64,000 bases of DNA from Amia ocellicauda (taxonomy: Eukaryota; Chordata; Actinopteri; Amiiformes; Amiidae), in NCBI RefSeq assembly GCF_036373705.1, contig NC_089855.1, positions 48,137,818 through 48,201,817 of the forward strand, in the 5' to 3' direction. Shown piece by piece: positions 1 to 9,690 of this stretch. A program made the translations under genes and the position numbers. The notes beneath the pieces are model-generated. The model searched no databases. It saw only the letters and a list, made by a program, of their open reading frames with translations, and was not told the DNA's origin. Every line of letters begins with the position of its first letter. Position 1 is the first letter of the stretch.

Positions 1-981
1 AGCACATGTACTTAAGTATTCACAGCCTTTGCCATGACACTCAAAATTGAGCTCAGGTGCATCCTGTTTCCACTGATCATCCTTGAGATGTTTCTACAAC
101 TTGATTGGAGTCCACCTGTGGTAAATTCAGTTGATTGGACATGATTTGGAAAGGCACACACCTGTCTATATAAGGACCCACAGTTAGCAGTGCATGTCAG
201 AGCACAAACCAAGCTATGAAACAAAGATTGAACTCTTTGGCCTGAATGGCAAGCGTCATGTCTGGAGGAAACCAGGCACTGCTCATCACCTGGCCAATAC
301 CATCCCTACAGTGAAGCATGGTGGTGGCAGCATCATGCTGTGGGGATGTTTTTCAGCGGCAGGAACTGGGAGACTAGTCGGGATCGAGGGAAAGATGAAT
401 GCAGCAATGTACAGAGACATCCTTGATGAAAACCTGCTCCAGAGCACTCTGGACCTCAGACTGGGGTGAAGGTTCATCTTCCAACAGGACAACGACCCTA
501 AGCACACAGCCAAGATAACAAAGGAGTGGCTACAGGACAACTCTGTGAATGTCCTTGAGTGGCACAGCCAGAGCCCAGACTTGAACCCGATTGAACATCT
601 CTGGAGAGATCTGAAAATGGCTGTGCACCGACGCTCCCCATCCAACCTGATGGCGCTTGGGAGGTCCTGCATAGAAGAATGGGAGAAACTGCCCAAAAAT
701 AGGTGTGCCAAGCTTGTCTTTTTGAGTATGATGCTACTTGAGGCTGTAACTGGTGCCAAAGGTGCTTCAACAAAGTATTGAGGAAAGGCTGTGAATATTT
801 AGGTATATGTGCTTTTTTTGTTTTTTATTTTTAATACATTTGCAAAGATTTCAAAGAAACTTGTTTCACGTTGTCATTATGGGGTATTTTTTCTAGAATT
901 TTTAGGAAAATAATGAATTTAATCCATTTTGGAATAAGACTTTAACATAACAAAATGTGGAAAAAGTGAAGCGCTGTGAAA
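1..981 (+). mobile_element. Tc1-like transposon, internally deleted
   Basis: Plus-strand frames at 194-469 and 545-781 encode the C-terminal half of a Tc1-type transposase, with the conserved blocks [14 protein letters not shown] and [11 protein letters not shown]. Between them is the region around 470-545 with [15 protein letters not shown] coding, interrupted by a TGA at about 466. The 5' untranslated part (1-215) is joined directly to the middle of the gene, so the paired helix-turn-helix DNA-binding domain and the first catalytic aspartate are missing. The 3' flank runs to a GTGGAAAAAGTGAAGCGCTGTGAA-type end near 981, as in fish Tc1 elements. The left end lies at or beyond the window edge. 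It is non-autonomous and dead. Confidence 0.88.
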
Positions 982-1383
982 ACTTTTTATGAAAACATAA
1001 AATACCGTTTATGTATTGAAATGTGATACAGTCTTAAATATGATGCATGTTAAGTCTACTTTTGAACATTCACTAATTTAACAAAAATAATAAGTCCTGC
1101 TTCTCCTGCAGAGCCTCTCTTATCTGAAATGGCACTGGACACACCCAAAGCAGCAACGCCCCCAGACAGCAGCTCCTTAAGAGAGGACACTGTCAAATTT
1201 AACATTCAATAAAAGTCCACTGTTTTGACCATTTTCAGTTGAATTAATCCTCAGCATCAAATGCATTGAGACCGTACACAGCTTCCAGATGACTTGTATG
1301 TTGTATATTTAGGCTACCCTGTTATTGCTTGAATAAATTGCTATTTCATGAGAGCAGTAAGAAAAAGGGGGAACAAAGATATA
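982..1383. other. Intergenic stretch, no gene seen
   Basis: AT-rich sequence between two Tc1 elements. An AATAAA occurs near 1208 but no supported exon precedes it. I see no coding signal. Confidence 0.5.
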
Positions 1384-2604
1384 CACTCACCTAAAGGATT
1401 ATTAGGAACACCATACTAATACTGTGTTTGACCCCCTTTCGCCTTCAGAACTGCCTTAATTCTACGTGGCATTGATTCAACAAGGTGCTGAAAGCATTCT
1501 TTAGAAATGTTGGCCCATATTGATAGGATAGCATCTTGCAGTTGATGGAGATTTGTGGGATGCACATCCAGGGCACGAAGCTCCCGTTCCACCACATCCC
1601 AAAGATGCTCTATTGGGTTGAGATCTGGTGACTGTGGGGGCCAGTTTAGTACAGTGAACTCATTGTCATGTTCAAGAAACCAATTTGAAATGATTCGACC
1701 TTTGTGACATGGTGCATTATCCTGCTGGAAGTAGCCATCAGAGGATGGGTACATGGTGGTCATAAAGGGATGGACATGGTCAGAAACAATGCTCAGGTAG
1801 GCCGTGGCATTTAAATGATGCCCAATTGGCACTAAGGGGCCTAAAGTGTGCCAAGAAAACATCCCCCACACCATTACACCACCACCACCAGCCTGCACAG
1901 TGGTAACAAGGCATGATGGATCCATGTTCTCATTCTGTTTACGCCAAATTCTGACTCTACCATCTGAATGTCTCAACAGAAATCGAGACTCATCAGACCA
2001 GGCAACATTTTTCCAGTCTTCAACTGTCCAATTTTGGTGAGCTTGTGCAAATTGTAGCCTCTTTTTCCTATTTGTAGTGGAGATGAGTGGTACCCGGTGG
2101 GGTCTTCTGCTGTTGTAGCCCATCCGCCTCAAGGTTGTACGTGTTGTGGCTTCACAAATGCTTTGCTGCATACCTCGGTTGTAACGAGTGGTTATTTCAG
2201 TCAAAGTTGCTCTTCTATCAGCTTGAATCAGTCGGCCCATTCTCCTCTGACCTCTAGCATCAACAAGGCATTTTCGCCCACAGGACTGCCGCATACTGGA
2301 TGTTTTTCCCTTTTCACACCATTCTTTGTAAACCCTAGAAATGGTTGTGCGTGAAAATCCCAGTAACTGAGCAGATTGTGAAATACTCAGACCGGCCCGT
2401 CTGGCACCAACAACCATGCCACGCTCAAAATTGCTTAAATCACCTTTCTTTCCCATTCAGACATTCAGTTTGGAGTTCAGGAGATTGTCTTTACCAGGAC
2501 CACACCCCTAAATGCATTGAAGCAACTGCCATGTGATTGGTTGTTTAGATAATTGCATTAATGAGAAATTGAACAGGTGTTCCTAATAATCCTTTAGGTG
2601 AGTG
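1384..2604 (-). mobile_element. Complete Tc1/mariner element with terminal inverted repeats
   Basis: The element is bounded by TA dinucleotides at 1382-1383 and 2605-2606, the target duplication expected for Tc1/mariner. Its termini are inverted repeats of about 29 bp that begin CACTCACCTAAAGGATTATT on each strand and are identical between the two ends. It contains a single long minus-strand ORF for the transposase. Length (1.22 kb), ends and gene are all intact, so this is the best candidate for a recently active element in the window. A fragment of the same family lies at 30137-30323. Confidence 0.96.
1416..2456 (-). CDS. Tc1-like DDE transposase, intact (346 aa)
   Basis: This enzyme binds the terminal repeats of its element and cuts and pastes it into TA sites in the nucleus. 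The N-terminal part (about residues 5-60) is a helix-turn-helix of the homeodomain-like/paired type (ISQSAQLLGFSRTTISRVY), followed by a second DNA-binding half to about residue 120. The catalytic domain has D155 in WSDES, D246 in QQDNAPCH and E283 in [12 protein letters not shown] count 36 residues between the second aspartate and the glutamate, so the signature is DD36E rather than the DD34E of Sleeping Beauty-type elements. The protein ends with KGGQTQY, as is usual for the group. There is no internal stop or frameshift. The ATG lies about 150 bp inside the right terminal repeat. Confidence 0.95.
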   Translation of the reverse strand: MGKKGDLSNFERGMVVGARRAGLSISQSAQLLGFSRTTISRVYKEWCEKGKTSSMRQSCGRKCLVDARGQRRMGRLIQADRRATLTEITTRYNRGMQQSICEATTRTTLRRMGYNSRRPHRVPLISTTNRKKRLQFAQAHQNWTVEDWKNVAWSDESRFLLRHSDGRVRIWRKQNENMDPSCLVTTVQAGGGGVMVWGMFSWHTLGPLVPIGHHLNATAYLSIVSDHVHPFMTTMYPSSDGYFQQDNAPCHKGRIISNWFLEHDNEFTVLNWPPQSPDLNPIEHLWDVVERELRALDVHPTNLHQLQDAILSIWANISKECFQHLVESMPRRIKAVLKAKGGQTQY

Positions 2605-2709
2605 TAGTAAATAATTATACCATAATACACTATGATACTACACTATACTGTAATAGCTTGTGATATACTACATGACACTTTTATACTGTAGTATACTGTT
2701 ATATACTAC
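2605..2709. repeat. TACT/ACTATA-rich simple sequence
   Basis: Degenerate tandem sequence built on ACTACACTATACTGTA-like words. The same texture resumes at 4532-4790, showing that the intervening 1.8-kb element inserted into it. Confidence 0.6.
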
Positions 2710-4531
2710 TGTTGTGTAAGGTACACTTATAAAATTCAATTAAAGAAGTGAATTTATAGTATCACCTTATCACAAATCCTGGAATCTTGTAGAACTCAAT
2801 TTCTGTAATAATTGGACGCAGACACCAATTCCAAAGATATAAATTGTCAAATTTATTAAAAACAAAGACTAAATGTAGCACTACACTAATTATACAAAAG
2901 GGAAAAATTAATTAAAATTCAACTCTAGATCAACAAATCAAAGACAAATCACTTCCGTGACCAAATCAAAGACCATGGGATCGCATATGATAACACACAA
3001 ATCGTTAAACAAAAAAGGTTATAAACACATTGACTACAATACCGGTTAGTAAGACGAAGGTGAGTCCCTCATTAGTATTGTTAGTCAGACATTAAATAAC
3101 TACGCAGGTTAGTATTTATGTCAGGTAACTTCTCGTTATATATATATCAGTCTCATTTACGTTCAGGTGCCGAGAAAGATCCTATCATTACTTGTTACCA
3201 CAATTTCCCTTAACTGATTATTATTCAATGATTAAGGATAGGCAGGGCCACCAATAATCTAATGTCTATTAACTTGTGTCAATTTCAGACTAAACAGTTA
3301 AACAGGAATGAGAAGATATTTCTTGGCGTTGACAGATTTTATTTCTAAAATTATCAACAAAACAGTTTAATGCAACACACATTTATATTTAAGAAAACTA
3401 AATGATATTACACATTCTAGAGTTATGAATCACAGATTAACATTTCTAATTGATTTCTCAAATGTCATGAATCATGAACTCCAAACTGTTAAACTTATCT
3501 GAGCTTCGTCGCAGAGAGGCCTCTCTGTCTTCGGGCTCAGATAACAGCACACGGCACGAGGTCCGTGTGGTTGGAACAAAGGCAGTCCGGTTCGGCTTTG
3601 TCCAAGAACTTCCACTCAGTCGATGCACCTGGAAGTTGGGGTTTCGCGAATGTAGAGTCTTTTCCAAACAGATTTTCCACTGGTTTGAAGGCTCCAAGGT
3701 TGTACACAAAATCTTCTTTGTAAGCAGGGTTTCCACCGTAGTAACTTGAAGACAAAGTCTTTGAGGAAAGCAGGGCCCTGTTTGGTTCCAAGGGTCAAGT
3801 TTCTTAAGACTCAAATAGCTATTTAAATGACTGACACTCGTATACAGTCGACTTAGTCAATTGTCCAGCTGTAAAACTCCACTGATCAGGTGGGCACAGG
3901 CGGGCAGCGCAGTCTGTAAAGTTATTTATTTAATAAAGTCCTTTAAAAGAATTCTTCGTACGGCTCAATCTCCTTCTCCAAGATTAACTCTTCTGTTGCC
4001 GGCAAAGACTTGGTTGGTTTCTGGTTCCGGTTCTGGCAACAGAACTACAGGTTGAGCTGTGGCAGCGAGTTACTGGTTCAGGTGAGAGAGAGAGAAAGAG
4101 ACCGTGCGCTGTTCTTTATAGTCTGTCAGATCAATAGGTGATTGGTTCCTGAGTTCTTGAGATTGGATTTCGGTTTCAGCCCCCAGTGTCCTATTGGAGG
4201 GGGGCTTGATTTATGACTGATGTCAATCCATGCCATCTTTTGGAAATGCCGGTTGGCCCGGGTTCGTAGTTCTATGTCGGGATTTCGGCACTCGTCCCAG
4301 TTTTTATCACCTACAGGCCCCTTTCTCCAGACATCTCATAGCAGAATTCCAAACTATTTGGCCTCTTCTCGGTGCCATCCTCCCCAAAACTGTCACTTTG
4401 ATGCAAACCAGTTCCAAGCTGATGAGCTAAGGAAATCTGATAACTTTGGGGGGGGAGAGGTCTTCTTTAGATCAGTGCTTCAGCTCAGAGCCCAAATGCT
4501 CTTATCAAAATACACCCAACATAACGCTACA
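2710..4531 (-). mobile_element. Solo-LTR-like element, copy 1 (1.82 kb)
   Basis: The ends are TGT...ACA with short inverted termini (TGTTGTGTAAGG here, TGTAGCGTAAGG in copy 2; the right end is ATAACGCTACA). It is flanked by the 4-bp direct repeat CTAC at 2706-2709 and 4532-4535. A near-identical copy lies at 61004-62838 with a different 4-bp duplication. On the minus strand it carries three CCAAT boxes (4193-4197, 4162-4166, 4141-4145) just upstream of CTATAAAG (4114-4121), then AATAAA at 3925-3930 and again at 2852-2857. That is the promoter/polyadenylation layout of an LTR. It has no recognisable coding capacity; its short ORFs differ between copies. A non-autonomous cut-and-paste element with 4-bp duplications (Ginger-like) is the alternative. 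Confidence 0.72.
4114..4197 (-). promoter_or_regulatory. CCAAT/TATA promoter inside the LTR-like element
   Basis: Read on the minus strand, CCAAT occurs three times within 60 bp, followed 20 bp later by CTATAAAG. The same spacing is conserved in the second copy at 62414-62497. This is a typical RNA polymerase II core promoter directing transcription toward 2710. Confidence 0.6.
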
Positions 4532-4805
4532 CTACAGTACTAAAGTTCTACAACACATACTATAGTACAGTGTTGTACACTACAGTATACTGACTTACTT
4601 TGTGATGTATTATCGTTATTACTACACTACAACAAATACTATAATACACTGTTTTATACCATATTACACTTTTATACTATACTATACTGTAGTATCTTGT
4701 ACGCACTACACTACTACATGTACAGTGAAACATACTGCTTATTATACTCAAACATACATTCACATGCAGACAAAGTTACTCCAGGAACTTTAGCATTCTA
4801 GTTAT

Positions 4806-4856
<51 letters not shown>

Positions 4857-5070
4857 TATTATTATTATTATTATTATTATTATTTTGAATTAACACATGC
4901 TGTACCAGTAAACAGGATCGAAACGTGACACTCAGAGAAGAAATGTACCTGTCTAACAGATGTTAAAAGTGCCACTATAAACCTGGATGTGGGAAATCTA
5001 CCTGAATCTATATAATTTTACAGCGCATGTGTTGCATGATTACAATGACTTGTGTATATGTATATATATA
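4532..5070. repeat. Simple-sequence region with (TAA)n/(ATT)n tract
   Basis: Degenerate TACT/ACTATA repeats run from 4532 to about 4730. A perfect TAA/ATT trinucleotide tract lies at about 4806-4884 and switches from TAA to ATT at its centre, forming a palindromic block. No coding sequence is seen. Confidence 0.75.
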
Positions 5071-5826
5071 CACCGATCAGCCATAACATTATGACCACTG
5101 ACAGGTGAAGTGAATAACACTGATAATCTCCTTATCATGGCACCTGTCAGTGGGTGGGATATATTAGGCAGCAAGTGAACATTTTGTCCTCAAATTTGAT
5201 GTGTTAGAAGCAGGAAAAATGGGCAGCGTGAGGATCTGAGCGATTTGACAAGGGCCAAATTGTGATGGCTAGACAACTGGGTCGTGAGCATCTCCAAAAC
5301 TGCAGCTCTTGTGGGGTGTTCCCGGTCTGCAGTGGTCAGTACCTATCAAAAGTGGTCCAAGGAAGGAAAAGTGGTGAACCGGTCACAGGGTCATGGGCGG
5401 CCAAGGCTCATTGATGCACGTGGGGCGCGAAGGCTGGCCCGTGTGGTCCGATCCAACAGATGAGCTACTGTAGCTCACTCAAATTGCTGAAAAAGTGAAT
5501 GCTGGTTCTGATAGAAAGGTGTCAGAACACACAGTGCATCGCAGTTTGTTGCGTATGGGGCTGCGTAGCCACAGACCAGTCAGGGTGCCCATGCTGATCC
5601 CTGTCCACTGCCGAAAGTGCCTACAATGGGCAAGTGAGCATCAGAACTGGACCACGGAGCAATGGAAGAAGGTGGCCTGGTCTGATGAATCACGAGTTCA
5701 AGGTGTTGACTTGGCCTCCAAATTCCCCAGATCTCAATCCAATCGAGCATCTGTGGGATATGCTGGTGCAAAAGGGGGACCTACACAATATTAGGCAGGT
5801 GGTCATAATGTTATGGCTGATCGGTG
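5071..5826 (+). mobile_element. Tc1-like element with internal deletion, both ends present
   Basis: TA target sites (5069-5070 and 5827-5828) flank inverted repeats that start CACCGATCAGCCATAACATT on each strand. The transposase coding region is collapsed: frames at about 5210-5690 give the helix-turn-helix part and the WSDES block with the first catalytic aspartate. The sequence then jumps to the [22 protein letters not shown] block and the GGPTQY terminus (about 5690-5794). The catalytic core between is deleted, including the second aspartate, and several frameshifts are present. The intact ends mean it could be moved only by a related transposase. A more truncated relative is at 50654-51367. 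Confidence 0.92.
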
Positions 5827-5880
5827 TATATATATCCCATAATAACATAACACACGTAATAGTAATCACACAACACTTGT

Positions 5881-5888
5881 GCTGTAAT
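5881..5888. repeat. hAT target-site duplication, left
   Basis: GCTGTAAT is repeated exactly at 6981-6988, flanking the hAT element. Confidence 0.9.
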
Positions 5889-6980
5889 CAGGGCCGGCGC
5901 TACATATAGGCAGAGCAGGCAATTGCCTAGGGTCTCAGGATTGGAGGCGAGGCCTCCATAACCATAACATCCCTGGGGGGCCGCAAGACCCTTTATGGGG
6001 GGCGCGGGGAAGAAATCCCCGAGGGCATCTGACACTGTTGATTGCCACCCGCTAAAATCGCACTGGATAAACTGATATATTTTTCTACACTTACACACAT
6101 TAAACACAAACTGTACTGTTGTGACTCAAAGGAGTAGAAACTGGGTCTCGGTTATTTATTGGATTCTTCCATCTCCAGTCCTGGCCAATCAGAATAGAGG
6201 ACTGTCAGGCAGCATGTCTGTGAAGCCACTGATTGGTAGTTTCAAATCAACATACACAGCAGTTTATATGAGGTGATAATTATGGTAAAATAAATCCTTG
6301 AGCTTGCAACTCCAAAATGTCATCGAGTGGAAACGAGCTCGCCAGGACTCTCTGCAGCAATATTTTGGAAACGCATTAAAACAAAACACATTAAATGTAA
6401 TGTAAATAATGTAATGTGACCACTTTTGCAATTGCAAGAATTTCTGATTTTATTTTAAAATACTTATCTAACACAACATCTTTAGTAAATAAATTCGGAA
6501 ACATACCTGTGTGTTCAAGTTCCAGTGAAAACAAAATATATAGCAATAGCTGGCTGTGTGTTTTAATATTAATGTGATTGTTGCTCCTCTTTCCTTTTCT
6601 GTCATTCCTAGTTTCGCAGAAGGGTGTTTTGGCTTTTAGGTGGGTTAACATAGCAGCTGTAGATTTGTGGTATATTAATTGCACTGCACATATTATACAC
6701 TTCACAGTGTTTTAATTCACTTTGTCAAAGTATTTCCATGCAGAAACTCTCTGAGAGGAAGCCATTGGTCGCGTTCTTGTAGCACCGCAGATCCACGCAG
6801 ATCTGCAGAATTGCACCGATCCCATTGGCGGAGTCGCACAGATCTGTCATTGTCAGCCAATCACAGACAAGACATAACAAATCCCACCCTCCCGTCAATC
6901 TTCATTACAGCTACATAGAAAGCTGGGGGCCTCCAACATACATTTTGCTTAGGGCCTCCAAATGTCTAGAACCGGCCCTG
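5889..6980 (-). mobile_element. Non-autonomous hAT element with 8-bp target duplication
   Basis: The element begins CAGGGCCGGCGCTA and ends TAGAACCGGCCCTG, so both ends share the inverted CAGGGCCGG start. It is flanked by perfect 8-bp copies of GCTGTAAT, the hAT hallmark. On the minus strand, the reading frame at 6391-6705 carries a BED-type zinc-finger remnant (CIICAVQLIYHKSTAAMLTHL), as at the N-terminus of hAT transposases. The frame runs out before any RNase-H-like catalytic domain, so it is a deletion derivative. It has a GC-rich promoter-like block at about 6740-6860 upstream of that frame. Confidence 0.93.
6391..6705 (-). pseudogene. hAT transposase N-terminal BED-finger remnant
   Basis: About 104 codons on the minus strand inside the hAT element. 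The first residues hold a C-x2-C followed by YHKSTAAMLTHL, the second half of a BED zinc finger; the final zinc ligand expected in a KHP-type motif is replaced (KTP). The rest is low-similarity, AT-rich sequence and the catalytic domain is absent. BED fingers bind the terminal repeats of their own element; this one is probably non-functional. Confidence 0.6.
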
Positions 6981-6988
6981 GCTGTAAT

Positions 6989-7190
6989 GTGTTGCATTCT
7001 GCATATATTTACCATGACAGCCTGCATGTGGTATTTGTTAGTTTTGCATATTGAATTAACGAAAATTAAGGAAATACTTGTTGTTTGAATATCTTTGGTC
7101 TTATTTTGTTGCTTGATTGGATAAAAACAAGAAATATCGAGATATATATTGTGTAGATATTATTTTGAAGTCATATCACCCAGCCCTACC
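6989..7190. mobile_element. Possible hAT end fragment
   Basis: About 110 bp ending TCATATCACCCAGCCCTAC at 7171-7190, matching the CAGGGCTGGGTGATATGA-type terminus common in fish hAT elements. The other end is not visible. Confidence 0.35.
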
Positions 7191-7865
7191 AGGTACCCGT
7201 GTGTCGAGGTCAAAACAGGTGGCTTTATTTCTTCTCCATCTTACTCTCTCCTCCCTCTTCCTCCTTTCCACATCCAGTTTATTGTACCGTATTCCCTCTA
7301 ATTCAGAACAGGTGCTTAAACAATATAGTTATCCCTTCCACACTGCTACAATTATGCTATTTTTTTTTCCAGGAGTATTTTTCTAGCAGCTCTCAGTGTT
7401 GACAACTTGCCATTATCATTAAAATACACAGATGTTTGGGTCAACACTGTCCCTTATTTAGGGAGGGATGAATTTCTGAAGCACGGTTACACACAAAAAG
7501 CATCACGTCAACAGATTCACCACCTGCAGTATTCACCCCACACTCCCATCTGACCATCACCTTGTCATTACAGATATGCATATTGGCATTTTAATGTTTA
7601 CCATTTACGAGACACTCAGCTTGCTTTATCCTGTTCTGGGATTGCTGGAGAGGCGTGAAGGCATGCTTCTCCACTCTGTGGCAATGGTGGGACGTGGGGA
7701 AGATTCAGATACACATTTGGGGCTTGGAAATGGTCATCATGCTGGCAGAGCTTTCCACCACTGTCACACAGCTCTCCCATGGCATGGCACCAGGGATGCA
7801 TGGACTGCCTGCTGAGTTTTACATGGGCATTGTATATTTCTAGAACTAAATTTAATACATCTAGA
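7191..7865. other. Intergenic stretch, no gene seen
   Basis: No conserved coding or repeat signature recognised. Short ORFs here have no recognisable domain. Confidence 0.45.
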
Positions 7866-8345
7866 TACATTTCACATTCCTAGAGTTTTAAAGCTGACAC
7901 TGTTTCTCTGTTACTGTTCGGACCTGGTTAAAGCTGACACAACCTCCCTCAAACAGTATAGATTCTTTCTCTCATTCCAAATATAGCTATCTTATCTCTA
8001 AGGCTCTGTATTCTGTTGTTTCACTACATCTTGTTGTTTAACAAAACTTGCTGTGTTGGCATCCTTGACCAAGAGGTTATTCATTCATAAAGTCTATGTA
8101 GTAAGTAATTTAAATGTCTCTTGTTAATTAGTTACAATTTGCTTAGTAAGCTTGTTTACACCAATCAAGAAGGAAAGAACTGTCTTCTCTGCCTTGAACA
8201 CAACCCATAAAATACCAAATATAACTTAGAATTGTGGAGACTGTCTGAGGAAACTTCTGAGGTCAGGCTCCCCTGCAGCTGCGGGAATAAAGAATCAACC
8301 TTCTACTACACACCGGGTATCTTACTATTTTCGGCAACTCTTCAG
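7866..8345 (+). mobile_element. Possible LTR (retroviral/Gypsy type)
   Basis: The right part has an AATAAAG polyadenylation signal (about 8285) shortly after a CA-rich stretch. It ends near CTACTACACACCGGGTATCTTACTATTTTCGGCA, as LTR R-U5 regions often do. The left boundary and target duplication could not be located, so this is tentative. Confidence 0.28.
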
Positions 8346-8754
8346 GCATGGAGGCTAAAATGCGGCTGAACTGACCTCGGACTCCAGGGGGCATGGTGAA
8401 GACCAGGGGGCATGATGAAGACGATGATTTTAGGCCCAAGGCCCAAGCTGAAGTTTGGTTTTTGTTCAGTTTTTGTAAATAATAGGTATCTGGTTCAAAC
8501 AGACAGCTGTGTCTCATCTGGCTGGGATGATTCACTGCACAACCCAGGCAGACTTCTCTCAGGGCTCGATCGAAGAGAGCCTTCAGAATGTACACCAGAA
8601 CGTTTTCAATAATTCTACTTACTTCAGCTTGGGCCTCGGGCCTAAAACCATCACCTTTGTCACGCCCCCTGGTACGTTTGATGGACCTGGGGAGGTCCAC
8701 TAATGGAAGAGGTCTGTAGACCCTCATAACATCCCCAGCGTTTGGGGAAGCCAT
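8263..8754 (-). CDS. Unrecognised ORF with Cys/His motif (virus- or Polinton-like?)
   Basis: An uninterrupted 163-codon minus-strand frame. The N-terminal 40 residues are basic and proline-rich. Residues of about 68-86 carry C-x2-C followed by NHPSQMRHSCLF, a Cys/His arrangement that could bind a metal. I associate this kind of motif with small ORFs of Polinton/adintovirus-like elements in aquatic animals, but that is recollection, not a search. The C-terminal third overlaps a possible LTR and is probably not original coding sequence. Another decayed frame lies upstream on the same strand (8992-9523), suggesting one decayed multi-gene element. Function unknown. Confidence 0.35.
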   Translation of the reverse strand: MASPNAGDVMRVYRPLPLVDLPRSIKRTRGRDKGDGFRPEAQAEVSRIIENVLVYILKALFDRALREVCLGCAVNHPSQMRHSCLFEPDTYYLQKLNKNQTSAWALGLKSSSSSCPLVFTMPPGVRGQFSRILASMPEELPKIVRYPVCSRRLILYSRSCRGA

Positions 8755-8991
8755 TCTCGTTTCTTCTAAACCAAGAGCGGCGGCGGCTAGTATTATACAA
8801 CATCTTTACTACGTCACGTATTACATCACTGTTAGAAGGAGGCCGAGGTCACCGTCAAGGTCTTCATCACCATACAGCCAACCCCCAGCACATTTTTGCC
8901 CGTCCTCACTGCTGAAATAGTCTCTTTATAACAGAATCAAACAATGCGCATTTCCTCATGATCTCAATACCATCATTATTTTATGATTGCA
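8755..8991 (-). other. Spacer with short acidic reading-frame remnant
   Basis: On the minus strand, about 8815-8915 reads as an acidic peptide stretch with YGDEDLDGDLGLLL before a stop. It may be the tail of the broken frame above it at 8992-9523. It also serves as the leader of the 8754 ORF. Nothing else is recognised. Confidence 0.25.
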
Positions 8992-9523
8992 TTAATTAAT
9001 CGACCAATCCCAGGTGTAGAAATACATTTCGGTAACATTCATTTTCACCCGCAGGATCATCGAAAAAAATAGGTTTAGTATCATGAAATAGTCAATATGT
9101 CTTGTGTAATGTATTTTCGTGAACATGATTGTGTTGTACCCTGTCATAGTCATTACAGTGCTACTGTGCTTCACCGATAGAGCACTATCCCAGTCGTGAC
9201 TTTCAAACTGCAGAGGCAGCGGGGCCATTTCAGGATATCTGTTCCACTGTTTCAGAGCTTTTAGGGCTTCATCCACATCACTTTCCCTTCTCCAGTCCTT
9301 TACATGCATCCCGTCCTCATCAGCATACTCAATTCTGGTTACAAGAGGCATAGACGTCCTCACCATCCCCTAGCTCAAAAAGTTCCACACCGACATAACC
9401 CTTGTCCATTTTAAAGCAGTAACCTCGACTTGTCTCATCCTCCAGCTCCCACATCCGGGTTTTCCTCTCAGGGGTTTTCTCGTAGATAGCGTTGGACATG
9501 TTGAAGAGGCAGACTTGCTTCAC
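8992..9523 (-). pseudogene. Unrecognised broken gene (two overlapping frames)
   Basis: Two minus-strand frames overlap at 9329-9366: 9329-9523 (64 codons) and 8992-9366 (124 codons). Both are charged, ordinary-looking protein sequence up to about 9120 (for example WELEDETSRGYCFKMDKGYV and RIEYADEDGMHVKDW). This suggests one gene broken by a frameshift near 9345. The last 50 codons of the second frame are AT-rich and look non-coding. I cannot assign a family. It lies head-to-tail with the 8263-8754 ORF and downstream of a promoter-like region at 9560-9690. Confidence 0.35.
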
Positions 9524-9559
9524 TCACACAGACAAAAAGAGCTATTTTATTAAAGAATC

Positions 9560-9690
9560 AGGAGGGCTTAAATAGAGCTCTTTTGGAGGGTGTATGTGGG
9601 GTTGAGAAACAGCTTAAGACCCCCACCAGACTGTACATTCCAACAATGCCCTGAACTGCAGCCACCAGTATGCAAATTATTCACATGCCC
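9560..9690 (-). promoter_or_regulatory. Promoter-like region upstream of the 9523 frame
   Basis: On the minus strand an octamer ATTTGCAT (about 9671-9678) precedes CTCTATTTAAGCCC (TATA-like, about 9565-9578) by roughly 100 bp. The first ATG follows about 45 bp later. This is consistent with a compact viral or transposon promoter, but there is no functional proof. Confidence 0.35.

Noticed and set aside
3458..3814. 118-codon minus-strand ORF in LTR-like copy 1
   Set aside because: The frame is not conserved in copy 2 (61764-62084 starts and diverges by frameshift), so it is unlikely to be coding.
7576..7870. Overlapping ORFs of 62-84 codons on both strands
   Set aside because: No domain or splice support; consistent with chance open frames.
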